DNA of 35,328 nucleotides from an uncultured Tropicimonas sp. GTDB taxonomy: Bacteria > Pseudomonadota > Alphaproteobacteria > Rhodobacterales > Rhodobacteraceae. The translations under genes and the position numbers were made by a program. This document shows, one piece after another, positions 17,561 to 25,510 of the stretch. The notes under the pieces were generated by a model. The model was given only the letters and a program-made list of their open reading frames with translations, did no database searches and was not told where the DNA came from. Numbering within the stretch: the first letter of the stretch is position 1; each line of letters starts with the position of its first letter. The stretch lies in contig CANLZY010000043.1 in NCBI GenBank assembly GCA_947495685.1, forward strand, positions 1 through 35,328, read 5' to 3'.

Positions 17561-17811
17561 CACGCGGCAGCTACAAGGCAAGCACGCGCGCCAAGGCGCC
17601 GCCCAATCCGAAATCTGGTCAATATCTCTCCGGGAAACTGAACAGTCCTACGCAGGGAACGACAAACGCTGGCGGATAGCCGGCGAATTCAGGGAGGTGC
17701 AGGTGTCGATTTGCTCAATATGAACGTCCATTTTCAGATATTTACAGTGTGATCCTTCTCCCGTCAGCGTCTTGAATATAAGATCACTGCCGTACCGGAA
17801 ATTGTTCGCTC

Positions 17812-17835
17812 CGAAAGCGCATGGCTTTCGCTTTT
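17812..17835. terminator. Hairpin at the end of the TRAP-larA operon
   Basis: CGAAAGC (17812-17818) and GCTTTCG (17824-17830) pair around a 5-base loop and are followed on the plus strand by CTTTT. The hairpin begins three bases past the larA-homologue stop on the minus strand. It could end transcription entering from the IS relic side, and perhaps the minus-strand operon too. Confidence 0.4.
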
Positions 17836-19120
17836 ACTCCGACGAGAGGCGTCCAGCAGCATCGAAAACCATCCCTGAAGCAAGACCGGCGATGGAAAGA
17901 GTTTCACTTGCTTGGACATGGTCCAGAAGCGCAGGCGAAACCCAGATCCGATGGATCTCCAGGGTATTCTTGATCCTGACAATTCTTGCCGTTTGAGGTG
18001 TCACCAAGTTGCAGGTCTTCAAGGCCACGACGATGGCGTCGTGATCGGTCTCAAGCACCATGGGCAGTTTCGCCGGTGCGAGGATCGTTGCCGTGATCGC
18101 GTTCGTGTACATCGCGCCGAGGTCAATCTTTTCGACGCAGGCGCGCGTCGAGATATCGGCGCTGCCGATTCCGACACCATTGCCATGCGACTGTGGCGTG
18201 ACATCCAACGCGACGATCTTCTGGATGGTGGGGGCATCGAATCCCGGCAGGCCGGAGCCGGGGCGTCCGGTCACGTTCGGGTCCAATCCCTCGCCGCTGA
18301 TGTTCTTGCCGATCTCGTCCACGATCAGCACGTCGATTTCCGGAAATTGCAGCCGCCCGATAGAGGCCTTGGCGGTTTCGAGGAGCGCCTTTTCACGCTC
18401 CATGATCCGGTCGGCCGGGATGATCTCGAGATCCATCAGATCGTCGAAGGCGTTTTCGAGGATCGCCAGACCGAACAGCACCGGCAGGTGTTTCAGCAGG
18501 GATTCCGCTGCTTGTGGAAGGACGTCCCTGAACCGGGCAAACCCATGACTGTGCAAGGCGACCGCGCCCTTGTGCTTTGCCAACCCGATGCTCAGCATCT
18601 TCACCAGCCCGCTTTCATACCGGGCCTTGAAGTCGGCGTGGGGTTTCACCTTGTTCATCACGACGATGGCGTCTGCCTCGAAGGCGTGGCGATCGGTGTA
18701 GAGCGGCGTACCATCGGGAAGGCAGGCAACCTCCACAACCTCCATGGAGGACCGGATCTCGGCCCCCGTCGAGACTTCAGTGATGCCATATCCGGCAAGC
18801 ACCTGTCGCTGCCCTTCGGCGGTTGCACCACCATGGCTGCCCATTGCCGGCACGATGAAGGGATGCGCCCCTTTGGATCTTAGTCCCGCAACGAGCGCGG
18901 CAACGATCTCCACCAGGCCCGCGATGCCCCGGCTTCCCACCGTGATCGCAATGCTCTTGCCGTAAAGATCCGCGTTCGCGACCTTTGCGAGCTCGGACCG
19001 GACCCGGCCCTTGATGTCAGTCAGGCGTGGACGGTCAAAATGTTGATCGACCGGGATGAGGGGTGGGAAGGGATAGTGCATCCCCCCCTCGATGTTCACT
19101 TTGATCGGTCCGAGATCCAT
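17834..19120 (-). CDS. larA: LarA-family nickel-pincer 2-hydroxyacid racemase/epimerase homologue
   Basis: A 428-residue protein of the LarA (DUF2088) family. The residues that in lactate racemase do catalysis and hold the nickel-pincer cofactor can be placed in order: Arg64 (GSRGI), His96 (MGSHGGAT), His161 (NKVKPHADF), Lys174 (SGLVKMLS, expected to anchor the cofactor) and His183 (LAKHKGA, expected Ni ligand). Family members racemise lactate, malate or other 2-hydroxy acids, or epimerise aldonates. The ATG at 19120 begins two bases after the dctM stop codon, so it is translated with the TRAP operon; an upstream ATG at 19165 would overlap dctM. Divergent larCEB genes supply the cofactor. The substrate should be the TRAP cargo; lactate itself is only one option. 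Confidence 0.85.
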   Translation of the reverse strand: MDLGPIKVNIEGGMHYPFPPLIPVDQHFDRPRLTDIKGRVRSELAKVANADLYGKSIAITVGSRGIAGLVEIVAALVAGLRSKGAHPFIVPAMGSHGGATAEGQRQVLAGYGITEVSTGAEIRSSMEVVEVACLPDGTPLYTDRHAFEADAIVVMNKVKPHADFKARYESGLVKMLSIGLAKHKGAVALHSHGFARFRDVLPQAAESLLKHLPVLFGLAILENAFDDLMDLEIIPADRIMEREKALLETAKASIGRLQFPEIDVLIVDEIGKNISGEGLDPNVTGRPGSGLPGFDAPTIQKIVALDVTPQSHGNGVGIGSADISTRACVEKIDLGAMYTNAITATILAPAKLPMVLETDHDAIVVALKTCNLVTPQTARIVRIKNTLEIHRIWVSPALLDHVQASETLSIAGLASGMVFDAAGRLSSE

Positions 19121-19124
19121 GGCG

Positions 19125-20408
19125 TCAATACAGCGACGGAAGCGCCAGCGAAATCGCCGGGACATAAGTGATGAGCATCAGCAGCGCGACCATACCCACG
19201 AAGAAGGGAAGGATTGCCTTGCTGAGTTTCTCGATGGTAACGCCCGAAATACTGCTCGCCACGAAGAGGTTTACGCCAAGCGGCGGCGTACAGAAACCGA
19301 TCGCGAGATTGACCGTCATGATGACGCCGAAGGCAATCGGATCGACGCCAAGCGCGACGGTCACCGGCAAAAGGATCGGGGTCATGATGATGATGGACGA
19401 GATGGTTTCCATGAACATGCCGATGACCAGCAGCATGAGGTTGATCAGCAAGAGGATGATGATCGGGTTGTCGGAAAGAGATGTGAACCACATGGCGAGA
19501 TCCGAAGGAATTCGGGCAAGAGTGATAACGCGACCGAACGCGGTTGCCATGATGACCAGGATCAGGATCGTACCGCTGGTCGTTGCGCTGCTGGCCAGAA
19601 GGTCGGGCAGATCCTTGAAGCGGATATTTCGGTAGACAAACAAGCCGACGAAGGCGGCATACAGGACGGCGACCGCCCCAGCCTCGGTGGGCGTGAAGAT
19701 GCCGCTGTAGATGCCCCCCAAGATGATCACCGGGACAAGGAGCGCCCAGACGGATTCGCGAAAGCTCACCGCCACGTGTTTCGGAGAGAAATCTTTTGTC
19801 GACTCTGCGATGGTCTCGTTGCCTCGCAACAGGAAACGGGCGACGAGCATGAACATGATGGCGAACAGGACGCCAGGAATGACCCCGGCCAGGAACAGCT
19901 TGCCGATGGAGACCTCGGCCGTCACCCCGTAGATGATGAAGGGGATGCTGGGCGGGATCATCACGCCGATCATGCCCGAAGCGGCCGTGAGAGAGGCGCT
20001 GAATCGGCGCTCGTAGCCGACCTTTTCCATCTCGGGGATGAGGTTGGAGCCGATCGCGGCAACCGTGGCTGGAGACGAGCCGGAAATCGCTGCGAAGAAC
20101 ACTGACGCAAGGACGTTCACATAGGCAAGGCCGGCGCGGATGTGGCCGATCAGGGAGTTGGCAAAGCCGACCAACCTGCGCGACATGCCACCCTTCTGCA
20201 TCACGTCTCCGGCGAGGATGAACAGCGGAACGGCGATCAGGGGGAAGGAATCCGCCCCGGTTACGACCGAGCGCGCAAGAAGCGCCATGGGCGGCGCGCC
20301 ATCAACGAACAGCATCACCGACATGGTCGCGATCCCGAGGCAGATGCCGATGGGGACGCTGAACAGAAGGGACACGAAGAGGACGGAGAAAAGGACGAGG
20401 GCAATCAT
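19125..20408 (-). CDS. dctM: TRAP transporter large permease DctM
   Basis: A 427-residue, about 12-helix membrane protein of the TRAP DctM family. It has the family's FPLIAVPLFILAGDVMQKGG and SGSSPATVAAIGSNLIPEM segments, MIPPSIPFIIYG, and the mirrored second half with GMFMETISSIIIMTP and GFCTPPLGVNLF. It forms the sodium-driven import channel with DctQ. The ATG at 20408 was chosen: it begins one base after the dctQ stop, with GGAGG about 11 bases upstream; the open frame extends further upstream into dctQ but shows no family features there. It is followed at once by the larA homologue. Confidence 0.95.
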   Translation of the reverse strand: MIALVLFSVLFVSLLFSVPIGICLGIATMSVMLFVDGAPPMALLARSVVTGADSFPLIAVPLFILAGDVMQKGGMSRRLVGFANSLIGHIRAGLAYVNVLASVFFAAISGSSPATVAAIGSNLIPEMEKVGYERRFSASLTAASGMIGVMIPPSIPFIIYGVTAEVSIGKLFLAGVIPGVLFAIMFMLVARFLLRGNETIAESTKDFSPKHVAVSFRESVWALLVPVIILGGIYSGIFTPTEAGAVAVLYAAFVGLFVYRNIRFKDLPDLLASSATTSGTILILVIMATAFGRVITLARIPSDLAMWFTSLSDNPIIILLLINLMLLVIGMFMETISSIIIMTPILLPVTVALGVDPIAFGVIMTVNLAIGFCTPPLGVNLFVASSISGVTIEKLSKAILPFFVGMVALLMLITYVPAISLALPSLY

Positions 20409-20409
20409 C

Positions 20410-20904
20410 TCAGTCGAGGCCTCCGCTTTCAGGAAGTGGATCACGGATCAGGGGGATCAGGTGCTGGATCACGCGAATGGAAGACAGGAGCGCACCAATC
20501 AGGGCCGAGGCGTAGAGGATCGGGATTGGCAACCCGAGCACCACCGATTTCTGGCTGGCGACAAACGGCTTCAGGATGAGATCCAGGCATTGGAAGAACA
20601 GAATGCCAAAGAACGTGAGGATCAACAGGCTGACCAGGATCGCCACCGCGCGTTGCCCCCTCGGGCTCAACATGTCGACCAGAACCGTGATCCGGATATG
20701 TTCGCCGCGCTTGAAGGCAAGGCTGACGGAGATCCAGACGAACCAGACGAACAACCAGAGCGTCAGTTCCTCGCCCCAGGAGAGCGACGCGTTCAGGACG
20801 TATCGCATGAAGACATTGCCGGCGATCAGGGCAACGATTGACGCAAGCAGCAAGGCGCTCAGCACACGCTCGGCATTGGCGTCGAGCCATTTCAGAAATG
20901 CCAC
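20410..20904 (-). CDS. dctQ: TRAP transporter small permease DctQ
   Basis: A 164-residue, four-helix protein of the DctQ family. It shows the N-terminal helix VLSALLLASIVALIAGNVFM, then RYVLNASLSWGEELTLWLFV, WISVSLAFKRGEHIRI, and a C-terminal helix pair. These are the conserved WxEE and FKxGxHI patterns of small TRAP subunits. The start is GTG at 20904, supported by a strong GGGAGGGG eight bases upstream. It lies between dctP and dctM and should form the membrane complex with DctM. Confidence 0.92.
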   Translation of the reverse strand: MAFLKWLDANAERVLSALLLASIVALIAGNVFMRYVLNASLSWGEELTLWLFVWFVWISVSLAFKRGEHIRITVLVDMLSPRGQRAVAILVSLLILTFFGILFFQCLDLILKPFVASQKSVVLGLPIPILYASALIGALLSSIRVIQHLIPLIRDPLPESGGLD

Positions 20905-20929
20905 GGGTCCCCTCCCATTTTGTGGCGGA

Positions 20930-20945
20930 CGCCCCTCTCGGGGCG
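20930..20945. repeat. Intercistronic stem-loop between dctP and dctQ
   Basis: CGCCCC-TCTC-GGGGCG is a tight GC hairpin in the 60-base dctP-dctQ gap. There is no proper T-run, so partial termination or protection of the dctP message is more likely than full termination. This would keep binding protein in excess over the permease. Confidence 0.6.
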
Positions 20946-20964
20946 CCCGGTTGGATTTGAGAGG

Positions 20965-21963
20965 TCAGCTTCCGCTTTCGGCGGCCACTGCGGCCACCCA
21001 TGCGTCATAGGCCTCGGCACCAACTGTATCGCGGTACTCGGCGCGGACACTTTCGGTCTTTTCGGCGAAAACGGCACGCTCTGCGGGGCTCAGGTCGACA
21101 ACATTGACGCCGGCATCCCGGATCTTTTGAAGCTGGCCGGCTTCTTCACCATTCACCAGTTCCTGCTGATAGGCCGAGGCCGCCGTCATCGACTCCTGCA
21201 CAAGCGCCTGGTGCTCTTCCGACAGGCTGGCGAAGAACTCCTGGCTGATCACCGGGATATAGACGGTGAAGACATGCCCGGTCAGGGATACATGCTTCTG
21301 AACCTCGTAGAAACGCTGCGAGTCGATCAGCGCAATCGGGTTTTCCTGGCCGTCGATGACGCCCTGCTGGAGCGCCGAATAGACCTCGCCGAAGTTCATC
21401 GGGGTCGGGTTTGCGCCCAGGGTGGTGAAAGTGTCCACATGTGCCGGAACTTTCATCGTGCGCAACTTCACCCCGTCCAGATCTTCGGGGGTCTTGATCG
21501 GACGGACATTGTTCGTGACGTGCCGTAGGCCGTTTTCCAGCCACCCAAGGCCGACCAGGCCCTGGTTCTGCAAGCGCTGAAGCATCGCGTCACCGGTCTC
21601 GCTTTCGAAAGTCGCAAGCGCGATGTCCTTGCTGGAATACATGTAGGGCAGCTCGATCACGGCAAAGGCAGGATCCCAGCCAGCGAAGAAGGACGAGGGC
21701 GGCACGGCCATTTCCAGCACGCCGGTCTGAACGCCTTCGATCATTTCGCGATCCGGCCCCATCTGCGAGGAGGGAAAGATCTGAACATCGATCTCGCCGC
21801 CGGAGCCGGCTTCGACGAGCTCCTCGAATTTCAGCAGCGCGCGATGCATGTGATATTGCTCATTCGCGCCATGGCCCACCTTGATAACGGTTTCGGCATA
21901 AGCGGCAGCGGACAGGCTGAGCGAGACGATTGCGCCAAGCGCAAGTGTGGATTTTCCGAACAA
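20965..21963 (-). CDS. dctP: TRAP transporter substrate-binding protein DctP
   Basis: A 332-residue DctP-family protein. The signal peptide FGKSTLALGAIVSLSLSAAA ends at AYA-ETV. The mature protein has the carboxylate-binding Arg168 in LDGVKLRTM, Asn190 in PTPMNFGEVYSALQQG and DGQENPI, all standard for TRAP receptors of organic acids. The start is a TTG at 21963, chosen because GGGAGGATC lies directly upstream and the signal peptide begins there. It is the first gene of a minus-strand operon dctP-dctQ-dctM-larA, divergent from the GntR regulator. Arg168 implies a carboxylate ligand, which fits a 2-hydroxy acid for the LarA homologue. Confidence 0.93.
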   Translation of the reverse strand: MFGKSTLALGAIVSLSLSAAAYAETVIKVGHGANEQYHMHRALLKFEELVEAGSGGEIDVQIFPSSQMGPDREMIEGVQTGVLEMAVPPSSFFAGWDPAFAVIELPYMYSSKDIALATFESETGDAMLQRLQNQGLVGLGWLENGLRHVTNNVRPIKTPEDLDGVKLRTMKVPAHVDTFTTLGANPTPMNFGEVYSALQQGVIDGQENPIALIDSQRFYEVQKHVSLTGHVFTVYIPVISQEFFASLSEEHQALVQESMTAASAYQQELVNGEEAGQLQKIRDAGVNVVDLSPAERAVFAEKTESVRAEYRDTVGAEAYDAWVAAVAAESGS

Positions 21964-22006
21964 TTGATCCTCCCTGGGTTCGAGCCGAAGCGGTCAGGCT
22001 TGCCGG

Positions 22007-22031
22007 CTGGTGTGTGGTATATCAGATATAG
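22007..22031. promoter_or_regulatory. GntR (FCD) operator between dctP and gntR-larCEB
   Basis: Contains TGGTATATCA (22015-22024), one mismatch from the TGGTATACCA palindrome known for FCD-type GntR proteins, and an overlapping perfect palindrome TATATC-A-GATATA (22018-22030). The 10 bases before it (CTGGTGTGTG) also recur at the second GntR operator near 27431. It lies in the only divergent promoter gap of the locus. Confidence 0.65.
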
Positions 22032-22103
22032 TATAGAAATCAACGTCGATCTTTGCTAGACTGCCTGTGTCACTTCGAACCGGTCGAAAAAAGGAATGCG
22101 CCC

Positions 22104-22793
22104 ATGCAGATCAAGCGTCCCGTTTCCTTGGGGAAAATGGCCGAGGACCGGATCCGGACCGGAATCGTTCGTGGCGAGTTTCAACTTGGCGAGTCCCTGC
22201 AGGAAAACCGGCTCTCTGCGAGTTTCGGCATCAGCAAGACTCCGATTCGGGAGGCGCTCGCGGCGCTCGGGCGGCAAGGCCTGGTGGAGTTCTTTCCGAA
22301 CCGGGGCGCGTTTGTCTTCACCCTGGACCAGGAAGAGGCCCGCCAGTTGTGCCGGTATCGGTTGATGCTGGAAAACAGGGCGCTTGAGTTGTCCAACACG
22401 CTTGACCATGACGGGCTGGTGGACGCGCTCGAAACAGTTTGCGAGGAAATGTCGGCGGCCCTGAACGGCGACGCGTTCGACCGCTACCTTGACCTCGACA
22501 CCGAGTTTCACGACGCCTTCTTCGATTTCTGTGGCAACAAGTACCTTCGCGCCGGCTATCGCCAGATCAGCGATGTCGTTGCCACGATGCGCACCCATTT
22601 GTCCAAACGTCCTGACCGGACCGATATGTCCTATCGCGAACACCGGGCGGTGCTTGAGCACGTTCGAGAGGGCGATCTTTCGGCGGCCCGGTCCGTCCTT
22701 GAACGGCATGTGACGCGCGGCGAGCGCTCCTATATCGACCTTGTCGGCGAGCGACAGGGTGCCGACGGAACCACCGGATCGGGCCGCGCCTGA
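22104..22793 (+). CDS. GntR-family (FadR/FCD) regulator of the lar/TRAP locus
   Basis: A 229-residue regulator. The winged HTH is at residues about 5-70, with recognition segment SFGISKTPIREALAALGRQG. The all-helical FCD ligand domain follows, with metal/ligand residues Asp132 and His136 (LDLDTEFHD), His180 (YREHRAVLEH) and His202 (ERHVTRG). FCD proteins sense carboxylic acids, often through a bound metal. The ATG at 22104 has AAGGAA upstream; the frame is open further back to a TTG at 22053 but with no family similarity. Its stop overlaps larC (TGATG), so regulator and cofactor genes are one operon. It probably represses both directions until the imported acid is present. It is clearly paralogous to the GntR at 26664-27350. 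Confidence 0.9.
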   Translation: MQIKRPVSLGKMAEDRIRTGIVRGEFQLGESLQENRLSASFGISKTPIREALAALGRQGLVEFFPNRGAFVFTLDQEEARQLCRYRLMLENRALELSNTLDHDGLVDALETVCEEMSAALNGDAFDRYLDLDTEFHDAFFDFCGNKYLRAGYRQISDVVATMRTHLSKRPDRTDMSYREHRAVLEHVREGDLSAARSVLERHVTRGERSYIDLVGERQGADGTTGSGRA

Positions 22794-23977
22794 TGCATAT
22801 TCATCTTGACCTCCTGGGCGGCCTCGCAGGCGACATGTTCATTGCGGCGATGCTGGATTTGCGGCCCGATCTCACGGAGCGCGCGCTGTCTGTCGTGGAG
22901 GAGCTGGGCCTGAGCGACAGGGTGCGTGTCGCGTGCATTCCGCACAAGGCCAGTGGGTTCACCGGCAGACAGGTCTCGGTCACCTTCTGCGGGAGCAATG
23001 GCGCCGAACACCACCACAGGAATTTTCGAGATATTCGCACCATGATCGAGGCATCCCGGCTTGCGACCAACGAAAAGACCCGTTCGCTGGACATCTTTGG
23101 CCATCTGGCGCGCGCCGAGGCCAGGGTGCACGGGGTCCCTCCTGACGCGGTGCATTTCCACGAGGTTGGCGCGCTGGACTCTATCATCGATATCGTCACA
23201 GCGGCCCGCATCCTCGAGCAAATCGGGCCTTGCCGCTGGTCGGCAAGCCCGATCCCGACCGGATCGGGGCGTGTACGGTGCCAGCACGGGATCATTCCGG
23301 TTCCGGCCCCGGCGACGATATTGCTGCTCGAGGGCATGCAGCTTGTGGATGACGGCATTCCCGGCGAGCGTGTGACCCCCACCGGGGCCGCCTTGCTGAA
23401 ACATCTTCAACCGGGTGTCACCGGTCCCTCACAGCCCATGAAGCTTCAGGGCTCCGGAACCGGATTTGGGCACGCCACGCTCCCGGGAATTCCGAACATG
23501 GTCCGTGCGATTCAATACACTGACACCCACGGGGCGCGCGCAGACCGGGTGGCGACCATCGCCTTTGAAGTCGACGACCAGACGCCGGAGGACCTGGCGA
23601 CGGGGCTCGAGATATTGCGGGACCGCGCGGATGTGCTGGATGTCTTCGTGGCGCCCGTGCTGGGCAAGAAGAACCGGCAGGCGCAGCACGTCACCATCCT
23701 GGCGCGCTCCGACGCGGAGGATGCCGTGATCGAGGCCGCGTTCGAACAGACGACGACGCTCGGCCTGCGTGTCCATCATACGCTCCGGCGAACCCTGGAG
23801 CGGCGAATGCATCAGGTCGGGGAAACACGGGTCAAGGTCGCGGACAGGCCGGGAGGCGCGACAGCCAAGGCCGAGGCCGATGACCTTGCGGATGTCACAT
23901 CAACAGCGCTGTCCCGCGTCAGGCGCGCCCATGCAGCGACGGACGCGGCCTTGCGCCTTGACGGAGGGACGCAATGA
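22793..23977 (+). CDS. larC: Nickel-pincer cofactor nickel-insertion protein LarC
   Basis: A 394-residue LarC homologue (nickel insertion step of NPN cofactor synthesis, a CTP-dependent cyclometallase). Characteristic parts are LGGLAGDMFIAAML at the N-terminus, a histidine cluster AEHHHRNF (residues 71-78), the motif AVHFHEVGALDSIIDIV (119-135), PVPAPATILLLEG, and the C-terminal LarC2-type domain from about residue 260. In Lactiplantibacillus plantarum this protein is split into LarC1 and LarC2 joined by frameshifting; here it is one continuous frame. It starts inside the gntR stop and overlaps larE by four bases, so it is tightly coupled in gntR-larC-larE-larB. Confidence 0.93.
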   Translation: MHIHLDLLGGLAGDMFIAAMLDLRPDLTERALSVVEELGLSDRVRVACIPHKASGFTGRQVSVTFCGSNGAEHHHRNFRDIRTMIEASRLATNEKTRSLDIFGHLARAEARVHGVPPDAVHFHEVGALDSIIDIVTAARILEQIGPCRWSASPIPTGSGRVRCQHGIIPVPAPATILLLEGMQLVDDGIPGERVTPTGAALLKHLQPGVTGPSQPMKLQGSGTGFGHATLPGIPNMVRAIQYTDTHGARADRVATIAFEVDDQTPEDLATGLEILRDRADVLDVFVAPVLGKKNRQAQHVTILARSDAEDAVIEAAFEQTTTLGLRVHHTLRRTLERRMHQVGETRVKVADRPGGATAKAEADDLADVTSTALSRVRRAHAATDAALRLDGGTQ

Positions 23978-24762
23978 GCATCTCGGCCCTGCAATCGGTT
24001 CTTGACGACATCGGCCCTGCAACGATCGCGGTCAGCGGCGGGGTCGACAGCATGACCCTTGCCGCCGTCGCCTGCGAGCGGCACGCGGCGAGTATTGTCT
24101 GTCACGCTGTATCGCCGGCAGTCCCGGAGCGGGCCACGCGGCGGGTCAAGGAATTCGCGCAAAGCCGGGGATGGAACCTCGCGATCCTTGATGCGGGCGA
24201 ATTTGCGGATTCCGACTACCGGTCCAATCCGGTCAATCGCTGTTTCTTCTGCAAGACCCGGCTCTATGGATCTATCGCGGGCCGGTCCGATCTGCCGGTT
24301 CTCTCGGGAACGAATCTCGATGATCTGCAGGATTTTCGCCCCGGGCTCGAGGCCGCACGTATGCACGCGGTGCGCCATCCCTTCGTGGACGCGGATATGC
24401 GCAAGAGTGACGTCCGCGCGGTTGCCCGCCAGTTAAGATTGGCGGAGATTTCCGATCTTCCCGCGTCCCCCTGCCTGTCCAGCCGGGTCACCACCGGTCT
24501 CCCGATCGAGGCTGACGACCTGAAGGTGATCGAACGAATCGAAGACGCGGCCCGGGCTGTTCTGGGAGAGGTGACGCTCCGATGCCGGCTCACGCCGAAC
24601 GGGCTCCAGCTTGCCGTCGATGAAGCCGTTCTGGCGTCGCTGAGCACCGCGACTGCCGAAGAACTGTCCGACCGGGTGTCACGCTTGCTTCGCCCGCAGG
24701 ATCAATATGTCGGATTGTGGCGATACCAAAAGGGCAGCGCCTTTGTGGGGGCGCCGGCATGA
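23974..24762 (+). CDS. larE: ATP-dependent sulfur transferase LarE
   Basis: A 262-residue PP-loop protein. The ATP-pyrophosphatase loop is SGGVDS (residues 21-26). LarE adenylates the pyridinium dicarboxylate made by LarB and inserts sulfur to give the bis-thiocarboxylate. Cys167 in LPASPCLSSRV is at the position of the sulfur-donating cysteine of L. plantarum LarE. Two more cysteines form NRCFFCK (Cys90, Cys93); three such cysteines are the hallmark of the iron-sulfur-cluster LarE subgroup, so this enzyme may be catalytic rather than sacrificial. Four-base ATGA overlaps join it to larC and larB. ExsB/NadE-like enzymes share the fold, but the neighbours settle the assignment. Confidence 0.92.
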   Translation: MSISALQSVLDDIGPATIAVSGGVDSMTLAAVACERHAASIVCHAVSPAVPERATRRVKEFAQSRGWNLAILDAGEFADSDYRSNPVNRCFFCKTRLYGSIAGRSDLPVLSGTNLDDLQDFRPGLEAARMHAVRHPFVDADMRKSDVRAVARQLRLAEISDLPASPCLSSRVTTGLPIEADDLKVIERIEDAARAVLGEVTLRCRLTPNGLQLAVDEAVLASLSTATAEELSDRVSRLLRPQDQYVGLWRYQKGSAFVGAPA

Positions 24763-25433
24763 GCGGGCATCCGGAGATCATCCTGGACGAAGACCGTCCG
24801 GCGCGCGTCGGTGTGGAGGAGGCGATCTTCTGCGCCCAGAAAACAGCCGCACAGGTCTCGAAGATCGTTGAAATGAGCGCTTCGCCCAATCGCCGGCGGC
24901 TGTTCACGCGTTTGTCGCGCGAAACCTTCAATGCACTGATCCCCGACATTCAGAGTCAATTGCGCTTCGATGCGATATCTCGGACGGCGGTGCTTGGCGA
25001 AGAACGGGCCCTGACCGGGCCGCCACGGGCCGCCATCGTCTCGGCCGGGTCATCAGACGCGCCGGTTGTGGCCGAAGCTGCCCAGACGCTTCGCTACCAC
25101 GGACAGGAGTGCACCATCCTGTCCGATGTTGGCGTGGCAGGGCTCTGGCGGCTTCTGGACCGTGTGGAGGAGATCGGGAAACACCCGGTCGTCATTGCGG
25201 TCGCCGGGATGGACGCAGCCTTGCCGACGGTTCTGGGCGGGCTGGTGCCGTCCTGCATCATCGGCGTTCCGACCTCGACCGGGTACGGCGCAGCGCGGAG
25301 CGGCGAGACAGCCCTGGCGGCCATGCTTTCGAGCTGTGCGCCGGGGTTGACCGTGACCAACATCGACAATGGCTACGGCGCGGCGATTGCCGCACTCAGG
25401 ATTTTGCGGGCACTGGACGCCGCCCAAGCGTGA
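24759..25433 (+). CDS. larB: Pyridinium-3,5-biscarboxylic acid mononucleotide synthase LarB
   Basis: A 224-residue LarB homologue, which carboxylates and hydrolyses nicotinic acid adenine dinucleotide in the first step of NPN synthesis. The C-terminal half is PurE/AIR-carboxylase-like: AAIVSAGSSDAPVVAEA, ILSDVGVAGLWRLL, VVIAVAGMDAALPTVLGGLV, then GVPTSTGYGAARSGETAL. Cys193 in LSSCAPGLTV lies where LarB carries its substrate-binding cysteine. The ATG at 24759 overlaps the larE stop (ATGA), which decides the start over the longer open frame. It is the last gene of the cofactor operon and is convergent with the MFS gene 77 bases on. Confidence 0.92.
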   Translation: MSGHPEIILDEDRPARVGVEEAIFCAQKTAAQVSKIVEMSASPNRRRLFTRLSRETFNALIPDIQSQLRFDAISRTAVLGEERALTGPPRAAIVSAGSSDAPVVAEAAQTLRYHGQECTILSDVGVAGLWRLLDRVEEIGKHPVVIAVAGMDAALPTVLGGLVPSCIIGVPTSTGYGAARSGETALAAMLSSCAPGLTVTNIDNGYGAAIAALRILRALDAAQA

Positions 25434-25510
25434 AGCCCCCTGCCCTGCTGGCCGGTGCATTGGGACACCACGCTTTCCCTGCAAATACGCCGGACAGGCC
25501 AGGCGGCGCG

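Noticed and set aside
19092-20105. Plus-strand frame of 337 codons rich in Asp, Glu, His and Arg
   Set aside because: It is the complement of dctM; the charged composition is the mirror of hydrophobic membrane codons.
21979-22000. TTCGA-containing stretch resembling a tRNA T-loop
   Set aside because: No cloverleaf arms could be folded around it; it is the leader of dctP.
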